Notes: generated from the letters alone by a model not told the origin. 64,000 nucleotides of DNA from Monomorium pharaonis (GCF_013373865.1 NC_050473.1:16407597-16471596), one strand, 5' to 3'; positions 1-12,319 are shown, numbered from the stretch's first letter. A program made the numbers and translations.

Positions 1-3000
1 GATCTAGTTTCAGCTTTCCGATCTCATTTTGCAAAGCGTTGATCTCATTCTGCATCCTGTCCTTACCAGTCTGTAAACTAGCGATCTGAGCCTCGAGCAA
101 CTTAATCCGATCCCTAGCGTCGTCGAGTTGTCCTCTTAATTTGTTTACTTCTTCCGTCGTTGAATTTATTTGTTTATTCAGTTCATTTAGTTTCGCGTTT
201 AACCTATCATTTTCGTTTCTGCAGTTATTCATTTCCGATTTAATATCCTTGTTCTCTGCTTCCGTTCGGTGAACATCTGCCCTTAACTGTTCATTTATAA
301 CTTTTGCCTCTTTCAGTTTATTATTTAATTCAGCTACTTCTCGCCGCAAATCTGCAACTTCGTTATTTGCTTTCATCAATTTGTTGCTCGTATTATCCAC
401 TTCCTTTTTCAGAGTTTCTATTTCGGACGATAATTTTGTTAGTTGTTCTTTCCCATCATCTACTTCTTCTAACAATTTTCTGTTCTCCAACTTCAACTTT
501 GCCATTTCGCTCTGTAACGTATTGAAGTCCACAAGTAGCTCGTTATTATTTACATTAGCTTTCTCCAATTCTTTTATAAGAACTTCATTCTCAACTTGGA
601 ATTTGTTCAATTGTTTCTTTGCGTCGTCTAACGCTACATTTGTCTTAGACAAGTCGTCTTTAAGAAGGCCATTCTTGGATTTCAAGTTGTCTCTTTCAGT
701 CGATAGACTGTCTCTTTCGGTTTTAACAACAGCACTTTCGTCCTTCAGATTATCGTTCTCAATCTTTAATCTATCCATTTCTTGTAGCAGTCTATCGAGG
801 CCATCCTTCAATGCAACTCCTTCGGACTTTAATTGATCCGTCTCCGCCACTCGCTTTTCTAATTCATTCCTTAAATGCTCATTCTCGGATAATAATTGCT
901 CTATCTTTGCCTTAATATTATTATTTTCTCCTCTCGAAGATTCCAGCTCCTTAATCATGTTATCAAGATTGTTTTTCAAAGCAACATTTTCTTCTTTAAG
1001 TTCGTTAGTCTCCAATTTAGCATTTTCCAATGTCTCTTTCAAGAATTCATTCTCGGCCCCGAGACTATGCAAATCGCCCCTCATGCCCCCCAGCCGTTTT
1101 TGCGCCACTTGAAATTTTTCTTCCTCGAGACGCAGGTCAACGTTCAACTTATCGATCTCGTTCCTCAACTCGTTATTTTCCTCCCTCGTTCCTCTCAGTT
1201 CTTCGTGTGTTTTTTGAATTTCCCTATCCAACAATGCATTCTTGGTATTTAATTCGTCGCGTTCGGATTTCACTGTCGCAACGTGCTCTTTCAGAGACTC
1301 GTTCTCGTTGCGCAGTTCATTTATTTGACGGTTTCTCTCGGCCGCCACACCCCGTATCTTCTCCAGTTCATCGAGAAGTTCCTTTTTCTCCGTCTCAAGA
1401 TTATACAGCTGGGTCCTCATATCTTCGATCTCGCTCCGCAACTTACTCACCGCGAGTTCCGACTGCCGCAGGCTTTCGCGTAGCTCCGTAATCTGCGAAC
1501 AAACACCCAATCGTCATGAATACTACTGCGAAGTTTTGGACAAGTATAAACATTCTCTAACATTTGTCTCATCTCGACGAAACAAAAATCTACGTGTCGG
1601 CATAAAATATTCATGACTTCTGTTCTTAACGTATCGTAAACGCGACCACCAACTACCGAGCATTTACAAACATGGAGAAATAAAGAGAAAGATGCCTTAT
1701 CGTCAAGTACCTCAGGATCTTCTTTCTCCTTAGCCACTGTAATCGTAGGACTGACGATCAACTGGTCCAAATCTAACGTCGGTGCCGCTTTCAGTTGCTC
1801 GAGTTCGCTTCGTAGAGCCTCCGCGTAAGCTGTCTTCTCGTCCAAATGCGTTTTCAATTCACTCAGGAGCGTCTTGCAATTACGTAGCTGGCTTAACAGT
1901 GCCGACATGTCCGTTTCTTCCTGATCTGTGGGTAAAGGGAGAACGCTCTCATCTGAGACCGGTGTAACAACCTCCTTCATTGAACGACGAATTTGCGTCA
2001 ATTCGGCTTGCAGGCGCTCGTCCTCCGCTCGTAGCAGATCCTCGTAGCTCTTTGATAGATCCACCGACGTCTGCATTGATCTCTCGACAACTACGGACAC
2101 CTGTTGATCGGCCTTCTGACCATCTTTCATTAACTCACGAAGCTTTGCCCTCAAACGATTTAATGCCGCACAGGAAGTATCCTCCTCGGCTTCTACCAGC
2201 TTCAGCTTCAGATGCGATATCGTGTCTCGCATTCTGTCACGATATCAACAGTTTGCACGTAATTATATTGGCGTACCGCATTTAATGAAGATAGATGATT
2301 TTCGTGGAAATATCACGACCGACGAGCTGTGATTAATCTCCTTTTAAATACATAACTTCGCGAAGTATAAAAGATAGAAGCCTGTTCTTACCATTACGAC
2401 AATTCCCGAGCGATTTTATTAAGAATAACATTAATATGATTTTATTAGGAATAATATTAAACGACGATTTTTTTTATTAAAATTTCTAAAATATTAAACT
2501 GAATATTAAGATGAAATATTAAACACGCTCGAACTGATTGCTAGAATGTCTATCTATAGTTAGAACTCTATAGTATAGCTCATCATGCTTGAAAGTTCTT
2601 TATATTTATTTAAATAATCCAATAAAAATTTTTTTTAGTTCTGCCTATCTTACTGAATTTTTTAATACTTCAGCACAAGTACAATATTTCTTTTCAGCAT
2701 TCGTCTGCTGTTTATTACTCGACTATTGTTTCAGTTATTATATGCAATACAAAGAGAAAGAGAAAAAGAGAAGGAAGAAAAGTCATCAAAGCAAACTATA
2801 TCTTAGCGAGATTTCATAGTCAATAGGCATGCATACTGTTTTTTTTCAGCAGCGAAACGATCTCTCAGCGCTGCTATTTTCTCCCTCACATATTTAACTT
2901 TTTCGCACGGATCGTCGCAGCAATCTCGTTCGGCGAGGCTCTCCGCGAGGTTGCGAACTTTTTCTGCCAGTTCCTCATTTGCATTCTGCAGCCTTTCGTT

Positions 3001-3812
3001 TTCCTCACGGTAATGCACGAGCAAGGGATCAGTACCCAATACCCCGTCGGGCTTCACACCTATACAGAAATTATTTGACCGTCCGGCATATATATTCGCA
3101 GTACTGCCTTTTATATAACTGAGAAAACATGGATCTCTCGCGGTGAACTGCGAGTCGACAAGAAATGGAAATGAAACTTTTTAAATAAAAACCGCGAATA
3201 ATGAAATTTATAAAATAATGATGTATCCGTCAGAGAATCGTTCTTTCGCTTAATATAATAACGAAATATTTTTGTACAACATCCCGAAATATTTAAAATC
3301 AATGTAGAACAGATTAGATACTATTATACAGTATTTTCCATAGATTTTATTATTATATAGTTTCATCAGTACAGAAACCGTTTTATAAGTGCAACAGGGA
3401 GAAAGCAGCGCACTAAAATTACTCTTCGTAAACGTACTACGAACGTTGATTTTTTTAATAAAATTTATTCTGTAAAAGATATTGCATGTAAGGAGAGCAA
3501 AGGTAGAAGAGGAAAGGTTCGGCTAGGAAGTGGAACATCGATACCGAATGATTGTAGGGCTTGTTTCAGAGACCTATTTTCGCTCTCGAGCTGCAGCCGT
3601 TCCATGCGCCACTTTTTCATCTGGCACTTCATTACCGTCAGTTTTCGCAGGGCGAACGGCAGATCGTAGATCTCCGATTCCTTGGAATTGTCGCTGAAGG
3701 GGTTGTAGTCGCAGCAACAGCATGGTTCGTGCGGCGGCGATTCGATCGGTTTTGGCTGCCGCGGTGCATGGCATCCGCACGAACAAAACGGCGGCGTGTA
3801 TCGATCGTCCAT
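1..3812 (-). CDS. Long coiled-coil protein with Cys-rich N-terminus, 3' end outside window
   Basis: I do not recognise the family. Four minus-strand exons join in frame: 3812-3545, 3059-2837, 2233-1711 and 1492-1 (continuing past the left edge), giving 835 residues so far. Start: ATG at 3812, with an in-frame stop a few codons upstream. The first 35 residues hold two cysteine groups (C10, C12, C14 and a run of four at 31-34); almost everything after residue 50 is charged, heptad-like coiled coil (repeats of the type ENE-LK-EL), so a filamentous or scaffold protein is likely. Junction codons are consistent: phase 1 after SF, phase 2 after EKK (making EKKQMRD), phase 0 after EDPE. The segment from about residue 55 to 200 aligns with the neighbouring plus-strand gene (DPLLVH against DPLIVH; AEKKQMRD against SEKERMND). 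Exon boundaries are my prediction. Confidence 0.72.
2540..2679 (+). repeat. Dispersed repeat, copy 1 (in intron of minus-strand coiled-coil gene)
   Basis: AT-rich segment with the order GCTAGAATGTC ... ATCCAATAAAAATTT ... TTTAGTTCTGCC ... TTTTTAATACTTC, ending AGCACAA. The same order of blocks recurs at 55964-56064 and 61702-61836, diverged. No coding capacity; probably a decayed non-autonomous transposon. Confidence 0.4.
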
Positions 3813-5477
3813 GACCTGGTACAATTTTGAGGACCACGTTTAACCTTTCTGCATGATGTGCAATCCGCGCGAATTTATCCTGAAAATATCCTTACGGTCG
3901 TTACAACAGCCTTTCGTTCGTGGAAACTCATTTTCGGAATAAAAAATGCAAAAGTTACTTGGTATCCAGCGCCAGTTTCTATATTGTATCTCTAACATTA
4001 TCGGGACGGAAAACAAGTTATTTATGGTCCACGGGTCAATTCACGGATAACCCGCGACAGTGGAGTGCGCTATCATTGTTCTGCAAAAAAGCCTCGCCAA
4101 GATAAAATCTTTTTACGCATGGAGATATGAGGTTGCGCGCGGAAAATCGTGAAACGTCAGTCATATTTTTGGCATCATTCTCAGCGAGTTGGACACACGG
4201 TCACACATCGACAGCGGGAATCGATATAACTCGATTTAATAATAATTGCCGTATTAATCGTATAATATATATTTTATAATAAAGTTTAATTAACAAGTTA
4301 AACTTTGGATAATTTAGTTCTCGAAATGTATGACGGTATAAAATAAACAGAACCTTAATGGCATTTAAAGACAGGATAAGTTAAATAAATAAATTGTCTT
4401 ACATAAAATATCAAGAATTTGTCGCCGCGAAATACCAAGGATTTCGATCGTTAGAGACTCCTGCAAGATATTGTCAATCGCGTTTCTGGCAGTTTGTGGA
4501 TGGAGACGTTAGAGAGGACACGCGCATTATTCACTGAACAAAGTTCGCGCGCACCAGGAAACCGGAAGTACCGATTACGTACGACCCACATAATTAAGCG
4601 GTCGCTATAATTAAATTGCGCGCAGTATGCCCGGCGAGCAGTCCTCGTTAGAGCAGTCTTATTAGGTGTTCCGATATTGAGGGCCCGGCGCAGCGATACT
4701 GAACGCTTCTTAAGTTTCGAGAGTTTCGAGAGCACTTGGACCACAGTTCGGTTCTGTTCGAGAACTTATCGAGAGGGCCCGTCATCAATTAAATCTGCGC
4801 GGTAATTGCAAAGGAAGGAGGAAAACACGGGTGTGCGGCGCGCGCGGGGACCAAGTGGAACTTGTGACGAAACTTTCCACACCCCCTTTTTGCTCCCGCC
4901 ATTCGCCGCGTTACTCGTGCAAAATCACCGTTTCGTTAATCGAATTGGTGTATAACAACGGACGGACGTTTAGCTCTTATACGGGATGTATACAATAAAT
5001 TTACGGAAATATATCGCGTACAACACATTCGGATTCTGAAACGTGAAGATATCTGTATTCCTGCATTGTTACCATGCATTTCACTACGTGAAAATCGATT
5101 TCTAACTTCGTCTCACTTTTCGAAGCATTCGCTCGTTAAAGACGTTTGACGTCTCGACCTCGACATGTAAATTCTCAAGTTAATGAAACATTTGTAAACA
5201 ACTGGAAATTCGTGCAAGTTATCGACGTTGTTATGTACGTTTTAATTTAAAAAAATGCTCTGATATCTTTACATTAATGCAATTAATAAAATAATGCAAA
5301 TTCAATTAACGTTTATATTAGATTTATAATCGGCACAGTGCGCTAACCATGACGGAATATTTTTAAAAATTGATAATTTAATTGAAAATCTGCATAAAGG
5401 TAAGGTCATAAATTTTATATACAAACATAATATATTATAAAGGGTTTTTACATAAATTTTTAACAACTGGCGTTGTC
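3813..5477. other. Shared upstream region of the divergent coiled-coil genes
   Basis: About 1.66 kb between the two divergent start codons. Mostly AT-rich, with a GC- and CpG-richer core at about 4440-4930. A bidirectional promoter is the natural inference, but I see no clear TATA or initiator. No open frame in it resembles a protein; the reverse frame at 4451-4744 has no recognisable feature. Confidence 0.4.
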
Positions 5478-8400
5478 ATGTTTAGCCAGAGGTTTATTAC
5501 CTCCTCCTCTAATGCGTTTTATCGCGGATTACATAACTTCTATCAAATTGAGGCAGCGGCAATGGGTGACAAATACCTCGACGATTACCTGTCAGTGATC
5601 GCGATTGACGTCGCCGTCGAGGAGAAGACTAAAATCGCCAGGATGGCTGTTGCAACATTGCACAAGCTGCACAACGTGATGCGGCAGATGAAAGATTGGC
5701 GGGACGATAGCGCGAAACTGAAGAGTAATATCTGGCAGATGAAAATGGCTCTGCGTGCGGATGACAAGAATGATAACGATAACCAGCAGATCGACCCTTT
5801 GATCGTGCATCAGAGGACGGAGATTAGCCGGTTGGAGCAGGCGAACGGCGCTTTGGAGAACGAAGTAACGAGTCTGAAGCGCGCACTGGCGAAAGCCGAG
5901 GAGGAGATAGCCGTTTGCGAAATGGACGATAAGATCGTCGCGCTCGAGAATGAATTCTCGAGCGAGAAGGAACGTATGAACGACGAGATTCTGCAGCTGA
6001 AGAAGCGGCTGAGGGAGGCCGAGGAAAGCGAGACGAGCGTCATGCTGAAGCGACTCAGGGACGAACTGAACGATTTCGCGAGGGGCGACCGAACGATTGA
6101 GATAATCTTCGCGAACGCGATCGGCAAGACCGTCGAGATGATCATCGGTCTGTCGGAGGAGCTCGTGAACGTAAGCGAGAACTTGTACAGGTTCAAGACC
6201 AGAAACAGAAGCTTGCGCTACAAGCTGGACAGACTGAGGGCCATGCTGCGTTCGAGGTGCGGCGGTAGCGCGGAATATCGGAAGAGGATCGGCGAATTGA
6301 ACAATCTTGCCGAGCAATTGACCGGGGAGATGGGCCGGCTGAAAGTTATTCGCGAGAATGCGAACTGTGGCGAAAGTTCGGGCGCCACGGTTATCCCGGA
6401 CGTTGTTAGACATGTCGAGCGTTTGATGAACGACTTGAGGAACAATTTAAAGAGCGATCGCGAAGCAATGATCGCCGCTGGCGATCCCGACTGTTTGAGA
6501 TACATGAAGAAAGTGGTTAATCTAAAGGTAAACCTGAGAGTGCTGTCCATGGAGCTCAGACGGTCGAACTTGCCGGCGGACGAGCGACTATGCGAGGGTG
6601 GCCAGTACGAGAAATGCCTGGAAGCGGCTTCGTCATTGAACGTATTCTTACGGGAAATCGATAGCGAGATTGAAAAATTGAAGATAAGTCCGATGGGCAA
6701 GTATTGCAAGATCGGCGGCGTCAGCGGCTCGCGGTACATGGCCAAAGTCACGGAGCTCGAAAATATCGTCAGAAAATCAATCGCAGTGATCGCCATCTTG
6801 TCGCAAGCACCGCCGGAAGTTATAAATAGTAACAACGAGAAAATAACGAAGTCGCTGGAGGATCTGATCGAGCGACTGTGCAGCAAAATAAGGGCGCTCG
6901 AGATCTTTGATGATCGCGCGAGCTTGCGCGAGAGAGTCGAGCAGCTCGAAGCTCTGGTTGTGTATTTAAAATCGGAATTATTGGAAAAGGACGGGCGTAT
7001 AAGTGCGCTGAACGACGAACGCTCGAGCATCGGATTAACTTTCGAGAGAGATCGCGAGAGGTACGAGAGGATTATCGCCGACGTACGCGAGGCAAATGTG
7101 GCTCTTCGAGGTGACGTGGTAAAGGGAAAGCAAGAAATATTGGAGATGTCGGTTGAACGCGAGCGTTCCGAGCGACGCGACGCGGAAATGCAACTGATGA
7201 GCGCTGAAATTGACGCGGCGGGGGGAGAATTGCGGGGCCTTCGCGATGACAAAGAGACGTTATTAGGGGAAGCGGAAAGGTTGCGTAACGTTCTCGGGGA
7301 GAGGGACAAGGAAATTGAGAATATTATTACCCAGGGGGACGCGCTGAAAGCGGTCCTTAGGACCGAGATAGAGGACCTGAAGGCGAAACTTGGGATCGCT
7401 TCCGATGAAAATGTAAAACTGAGAAGTATAATCGAGGGACTTGGGAGACGGGAGGAGCGCGGGCATCCGGGCGAATTGAAAAGTTCGGAGAAGAAAGGCG
7501 GCGGGGAGAAACGTGACAATGTTGGGGAGCGTGCGCAAAACCTCACGGATGAATTAGAGTACTTGAAAGTCAAGTCAAATGAGCCTGAAATAAGTCTTAA
7601 CAGGACGGCCGAGCGAATCGGCGACTATTTCGAGTCCGCGCCGAACAAAACCGTCGGCGACGACAAAACGGGGTTGGAGGGTGAAATTTCTGATATAGAG
7701 TCTAACGAGCAGCCGTTGACGTATCGATTGTACGTTCGGGCGAGCGCCATCGGCGAAGAAACGTCGGGAGAATTCGACAAAGTGATGGCGGCGTACAAAG
7801 GGTTGGAGAATAAAGTCAAACAGCTTGGGAACGAGAAAGAACAACTTGAGAAAGAGTTGTCGGAGTTGAATCGGTCGACGGCCGACGCCAATAACAAGTG
7901 CGCCGCGCTGCAGGATCAAGTTAACAAATTTAAGTCTGAGCGTAACGGCCTTCGGGAGGAGATAAGCGTGCACGAAGCTGCCGCGGAGAATTTTAAGTTC
8001 GAGCTGGAGAAAGTACGGGCGGAGCTCGCGGACGCGGCGCTCCTGCGACTGGAGTACTCGAGGGTCGTCGGCGATTTGGAGATGCTGTCTCTACGGAATA
8101 CCGAGGCCGAGGACCGTGTACGAGTGGTGTTGACAGAAAAGAACGAGCTCGCGACGCGTATTAACGAGCTCAATGATGAGAACGTCACTCTGCGAGAGCA
8201 GTTGAATAAGGCGGGCAAGGAGAATGAATATTTTTCCATGGAATTGAATAAATCAAGGGTCGAAAATGACAAAGCGAAAGCGGAAAATGCCCTTCTGCAG
8301 GCTACCTGCGACGCGCGGGAGAGAGAGAACGTCGCGCTGAGGCGGGAGAGGGACGACGCGCGAGAGAGAATAAGTGAAATCGGTAACGAGTGTCGAGCAC

Positions 8401-9503
8401 TCGGTAATCAGCTGAAGGCCCAGCGAATGAGGTACGAGGCGCTGCGTCTCGCCGCGGTCGCGCTGCGCGACGAAGATAACGGTCGTAAGAATTACCTGAT
8501 GATCGATATGCAGGATCCGCCCGCCGACGGTTACAACGAGATTAAACAGAAGCAGGATTGCTCAGATGCCACGTGCACGAGCGTAAAGGTTGAAATTGGC
8601 GAACTGCGGGACGGCGGAGCCGAAGTCAAAGTAGAATCTGGTGCACGCGTCGGCCATGATAACAAAGCGGAGATCAAAGACGAGCTGAAGGGCGAGCTAA
8701 AGAGACCGAGAAGCGGGAATAAAGCTTTGGAATTAGACCGGGCGAATTCGAAGTCCGAAAACTCCGTGGTCACAATGGAAGGCGGATCCGAAAGCTCAGT
8801 GGCGTGGACGAGAGTACTGGACGACGGAGGGATCGTCGATTCTGCCTTGAAGAAATCCGAGATCGCGAGTGTCTGGCACGGGAAAGGAATAAGCAATTAT
8901 CCCGACGGTCCGGAGATGTCCGAGGGTAACGAAAGAACCGTGCCGCTCGATATCGACCGGCCCGAGACCGAGAATAGGACGCTGAAGATGAAAGCGGGTA
9001 TCTTGTGCAGTAGTCACAACTCCTGTCTGACGGACAGTGAGAAAACGGGGGCCGAGTTCGGTAGAGCGACGGAGGAGATTCATGCTTTGAAACTCGAACT
9101 GATGAACCTGAGGGATGAGAAAGCGGCGTTGAGGTCGCAGCTCGAGGCATTTAAGGAAGAATTAAACGCATTGAAATCAGAGAGGGTGGCTTTAAAGGAG
9201 GAGCTTGCCGCCTCGAGAAAGTCCAACTTCGATTTTAGGCTTAAGGTGAATGACCTGCGAGGCGCTAACGAAAAATTAAGGGAGGCAAATGCGGGGTTAT
9301 GGGGTCGTCTACGGGATGCAGAATCGAGAGAGACGAATGAATTCACCGCAATGACGAAAGTGTCGGATAAAAGATTAAAAAATAATTACGAGAGCGCGTT
9401 AAGTGACTATCTAAAGAAATATATTTTCACGGAAAATAATCTGCGGACAATTAATAGGCGAAGTCGATTCGATCGCGTCTCCCCTAAGAATCTTGGACTA
9501 TAG
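5478..9503 (+). CDS. Intronless long coiled-coil protein, paralogue of the minus-strand neighbour
   Basis: A single open frame of 1341 codons with no stop and no need for splicing. It is GC-richer than its AT-rich flanks, as expected of a true coding region. The protein is almost entirely coiled coil (leucine heptads with K, E, R), with a less regular acidic and polar stretch at about 1000-1190. Residues about 60-200 match the minus-strand neighbour in order: HKLHNVMRQMKDWR, DPLIVH, SEKERMND, LKRLRDEL. Two starts are possible: ATG 5478, whose leader (MFSQRF...) is rich in aromatic, serine and arginine residues, or ATG 5562, whose MGDKY resembles MDDRY at the partner's start and would give 1313 aa. 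I prefer 5562 on that alignment but report the full frame. Function unknown; a scaffold, centrosomal or sperm-structure role would fit but is not shown. Confidence 0.75.
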   Translation: MFSQRFITSSSNAFYRGLHNFYQIEAAAMGDKYLDDYLSVIAIDVAVEEKTKIARMAVATLHKLHNVMRQMKDWRDDSAKLKSNIWQMKMALRADDKNDNDNQQIDPLIVHQRTEISRLEQANGALENEVTSLKRALAKAEEEIAVCEMDDKIVALENEFSSEKERMNDEILQLKKRLREAEESETSVMLKRLRDELNDFARGDRTIEIIFANAIGKTVEMIIGLSEELVNVSENLYRFKTRNRSLRYKLDRLRAMLRSRCGGSAEYRKRIGELNNLAEQLTGEMGRLKVIRENANCGESSGATVIPDVVRHVERLMNDLRNNLKSDREAMIAAGDPDCLRYMKKVVNLKVNLRVLSMELRRSNLPADERLCEGGQYEKCLEAASSLNVFLREIDSEIEKLKISPMGKYCKIGGVSGSRYMAKVTELENIVRKSIAVIAILSQAPPEVINSNNEKITKSLEDLIERLCSKIRALEIFDDRASLRERVEQLEALVVYLKSELLEKDGRISALNDERSSIGLTFERDRERYERIIADVREANVALRGDVVKGKQEILEMSVERERSERRDAEMQLMSAEIDAAGGELRGLRDDKETLLGEAERLRNVLGERDKEIENIITQGDALKAVLRTEIEDLKAKLGIASDENVKLRSIIEGLGRREERGHPGELKSSEKKGGGEKRDNVGERAQNLTDELEYLKVKSNEPEISLNRTAERIGDYFESAPNKTVGDDKTGLEGEISDIESNEQPLTYRLYVRASAIGEETSGEFDKVMAAYKGLENKVKQLGNEKEQLEKELSELNRSTADANNKCAALQDQVNKFKSERNGLREEISVHEAAAENFKFELEKVRAELADAALLRLEYSRVVGDLEMLSLRNTEAEDRVRVVLTEKNELATRINELNDENVTLREQLNKAGKENEYFSMELNKSRVENDKAKAENALLQATCDARERENVALRRERDDARERISEIGNECRALGNQLKAQRMRYEALRLAAVALRDEDNGRKNYLMIDMQDPPADGYNEIKQKQDCSDATCTSVKVEIGELRDGGAEVKVESGARVGHDNKAEIKDELKGELKRPRSGNKALELDRANSKSENSVVTMEGGSESSVAWTRVLDDGGIVDSALKKSEIASVWHGKGISNYPDGPEMSEGNERTVPLDIDRPETENRTLKMKAGILCSSHNSCLTDSEKTGAEFGRATEEIHALKLELMNLRDEKAALRSQLEAFKEELNALKSERVALKEELAASRKSNFDFRLKVNDLRGANEKLREANAGLWGRLRDAESRETNEFTAMTKVSDKRLKNNYESALSDYLKKYIFTENNLRTINRRSRFDRVSPKNLGL

Positions 9504-9686
9504 TTCGTCGGAGAGAATCTACATTATATAGAGGGACAAAAATTCTGAGGTTGCGTACTAAATTATGTACAATTGTAATTTATTAAATCTCACTGTCTTT
9601 ATTCGTTTTTTTATATTCTGTTAATTCATATCGTGAATTATTTTCACTAATTTAATTTAATTAGAGAAGTAAACGTTACTCTATCA

Positions 9687-9881
9687 CACTGACAATGAAA
9701 AAAAAAAGTTAATTTGACTAAATTTTTCAGCTCAATTAAATTTCTTTAGTTCAAGTATTCATTCATTTAATTTACATTCATAAAATATTTCAATTTTTAA
9801 TCATATCTTTATATATTTGAATTAAACAAATTTAATTAAGTTGAAAAATTTAATCGAACGAACAACTTATTTTTCTCAGTG
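9687..9881. mobile_element. MITE-like fold-back element, about 195 bp
   Basis: Both ends read CACTGA inward. The terminal inverted repeats match over roughly 60 bases with gaps: left arm holds CTAAATTTTTCAGCTCAATT, and the reverse complement of the right arm holds TTAAATTTTTCAACTTAATT. No coding capacity. The arrangement is typical of Tc1/mariner-type miniature elements, but no clear target-site duplication is visible. Confidence 0.55.
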
Positions 9882-12319
9882 CACGCTTTGTTAATTATGT
9901 TCATTATGTTTTAGAATAGATTTTGTGCTTCATTTAGTTTCTTCTCTTGTCGAAGATCCTATGTAACCGACGGTTCTTCTAAAATTTATGAAAGTAGCTC
10001 GTGTTCTCCCAGCGAGCGCTCAAGAATCGTTTTAAGAGCAACTGACAAAACCTCCTGAAAGCGTGGCTGCTACTTCATCTTCAGCTTTTAGGGCGAGTAG
10101 TTAAAGCCAAACAGGACAATGACAACAGTGCCGTGACGGCGGTAAGGATAAAGCGGTGTCGGTGGAGCGCGTAATAATGCATTAATCGCGCGCGCATGTC
10201 GGGCCATTATCGCATACTCTACGACCACGGCATCACGTCGAAAATCCTTGTCTGAGATTATTTCAGCAAAAAGGTAAAGCCCGCTTTGCGCGGCATAGTT
10301 GGTGCTCATCTATCATTCCCCTAGACTGCCAGAGTGCGACGTGGCACATTGCAAATGAGTGGATGGTCTCTCTTCCCCGGCGTCCTTACAATTACATTCT
10401 TCTTATATATCTCGGTCTTTGACCTTTACTCTCACTCTATTAGACGACTACAATTGCATTTCGACGAGGGGTCGCCGCGAAGAAGTAAATATTACAGTTT
10501 TATTAAAGTTTCTATCGAAGCTTCTATAAGTATTATATTGGTCGAAGATTCTATAAATAATAGACTGCAAAATAAAATAATACTGAGATAGCATTAAATA
10601 GAGCATTTTGTTTAGATTGCAATCAATAATCCAATTTTATGAAAACAAAATTTTTAATAAATTTTATGAGCTTATAAAAAAAGCCACAATAACCGTGCGA
10701 ACGTAATAGCTTTACGCTCAATTATTCTTGGCGCGTAATTTTTTACCGCAACACGCATGTGGCATGATGATACGCGCGGGATAAAAGCGTGTGTATCGTA
10801 CTCGATATGAAAACGCGTTCGGATGTATATTTTGTAATATCTTCCGTGATAAATCAACTGATCGCGTGTAACAGCGGACGTCACACACGCGAAAAACATT
10901 GAATTGTCGTAACGACAGATGTTACAACGTGTGCCCCCTTTGTTTTGCGACTCCGCACGTGAGATACACGTTGATGCGGATTTTTGTCTGTGACTCTCCA
11001 CATTTCCGCGAATTAAACATCCGGATGAGTATTATGTCGTGCACGTACAATCTCATATCGTACGAGCAATCTCAAATGAAGAGATTACTTCTTTCACGCT
11101 GTTAATGAGATGAATCGCGAGATTAATTTATCTTTGCCAGATATATTATACTAGATATTATATAACAGGTTTAAATTCAAATATTTATTTTGTCTGACAT
11201 TTAATCCATTAAAAATATATCAGTATAATTGTACAAGCGAAAAACCGTTTTCCTCGGTGCAAAAGAGAGACGCAACGTTAATAATTAATACGTGATTTTC
11301 GAAAAATAATACTATTTTTTTTAATTAAAACCCATGTGATTGTTTTTTTTTTTTTTTTGTTTCAACCCAAGCGTCAAAAATATTTAACGTCAAGAAAATT
11401 TCACAAAATAATTTCGTGATATTAACATATTGTTAATTCAATTTTAAAATAAATGAAAGTTTTAAAACGGATGAAAAAAATATTACAGGCAGTTCATCTG
11501 CAAATCTACGAAAAATATTCTTTAAAGTTTATTATAAAAAGTGTAAATTTCGTTCTCTATATTCCTAAATCGATTATCTTCACTGCATTTATAGTATATT
11601 TCGTGTTTTTATACGGAGGCAAACAATGAGTGCAGACCGTTGCAAATAAAACGTAATGCGTCGAGCTGCACAGTCAGATGCGTTTCGCGAACGCAGTTCA
11701 CGTACTGGTCCATGACTAAACAGACTTTAATTGCGGGAAATCACTGTAATCACGAAACGCTGGCACAAGCTCGTTTTTTTTCTCACTCTTTCTACTATCA
11801 TCCTCATCGTGACGTTGACAAATATATTTAATAAATAAAAACTGAGGGTAATCGGCATTTTTAAAAGAGAACTATCTACGTCAATCAACGATGAAACGAT
11901 ACTAATGATCGTAACGGTAGCTGATTCTTTTTTAAGAAAGTGTTTATGAATTCAAACGTTTAATTATACATCAGCTTTTCAATAATAAACTATATACATA
12001 TATAATCATTTTTACAAATACTTATATATCTTACATACATATAAAATATTTTTAAAAGTCTATTTTATTTAAGAAGAATAAAATTTAAGACATCTCTAAT
12101 ATTTATTTTTATTAATAGATTAATCTTTTATACATAATAGAATCCTTCGTATTCGTTCTCCTAGAAAATTCAAAGCGTTGTAATTAATTATCACATTTAT
12201 ATAAAATTTTTTAAATAAAGAACCGTATAAATACAACTGTATAAATATGCAGATGTTAAAGAGATGTATATGTAAGAATCATTAAAAAATTTGTTTATAC
12301 TTGTAAAAATATAAAAGTA

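Noticed and set aside
6218..7573. A 451-codon open frame on the minus strand inside the intronless coiled-coil gene
   Set aside because: It is Ser/Arg/Phe-rich, as expected for the reverse complement of Lys/Glu/Leu-rich coiled-coil codons. The plus-strand frame is longer and has a paralogue.
9696..9710. A-rich run after the intronless gene, as a retroposition poly(A) tail
   Set aside because: It lies inside the left arm of the CACTGA fold-back element and matches that element's other arm, so it is not evidence for retroposition.
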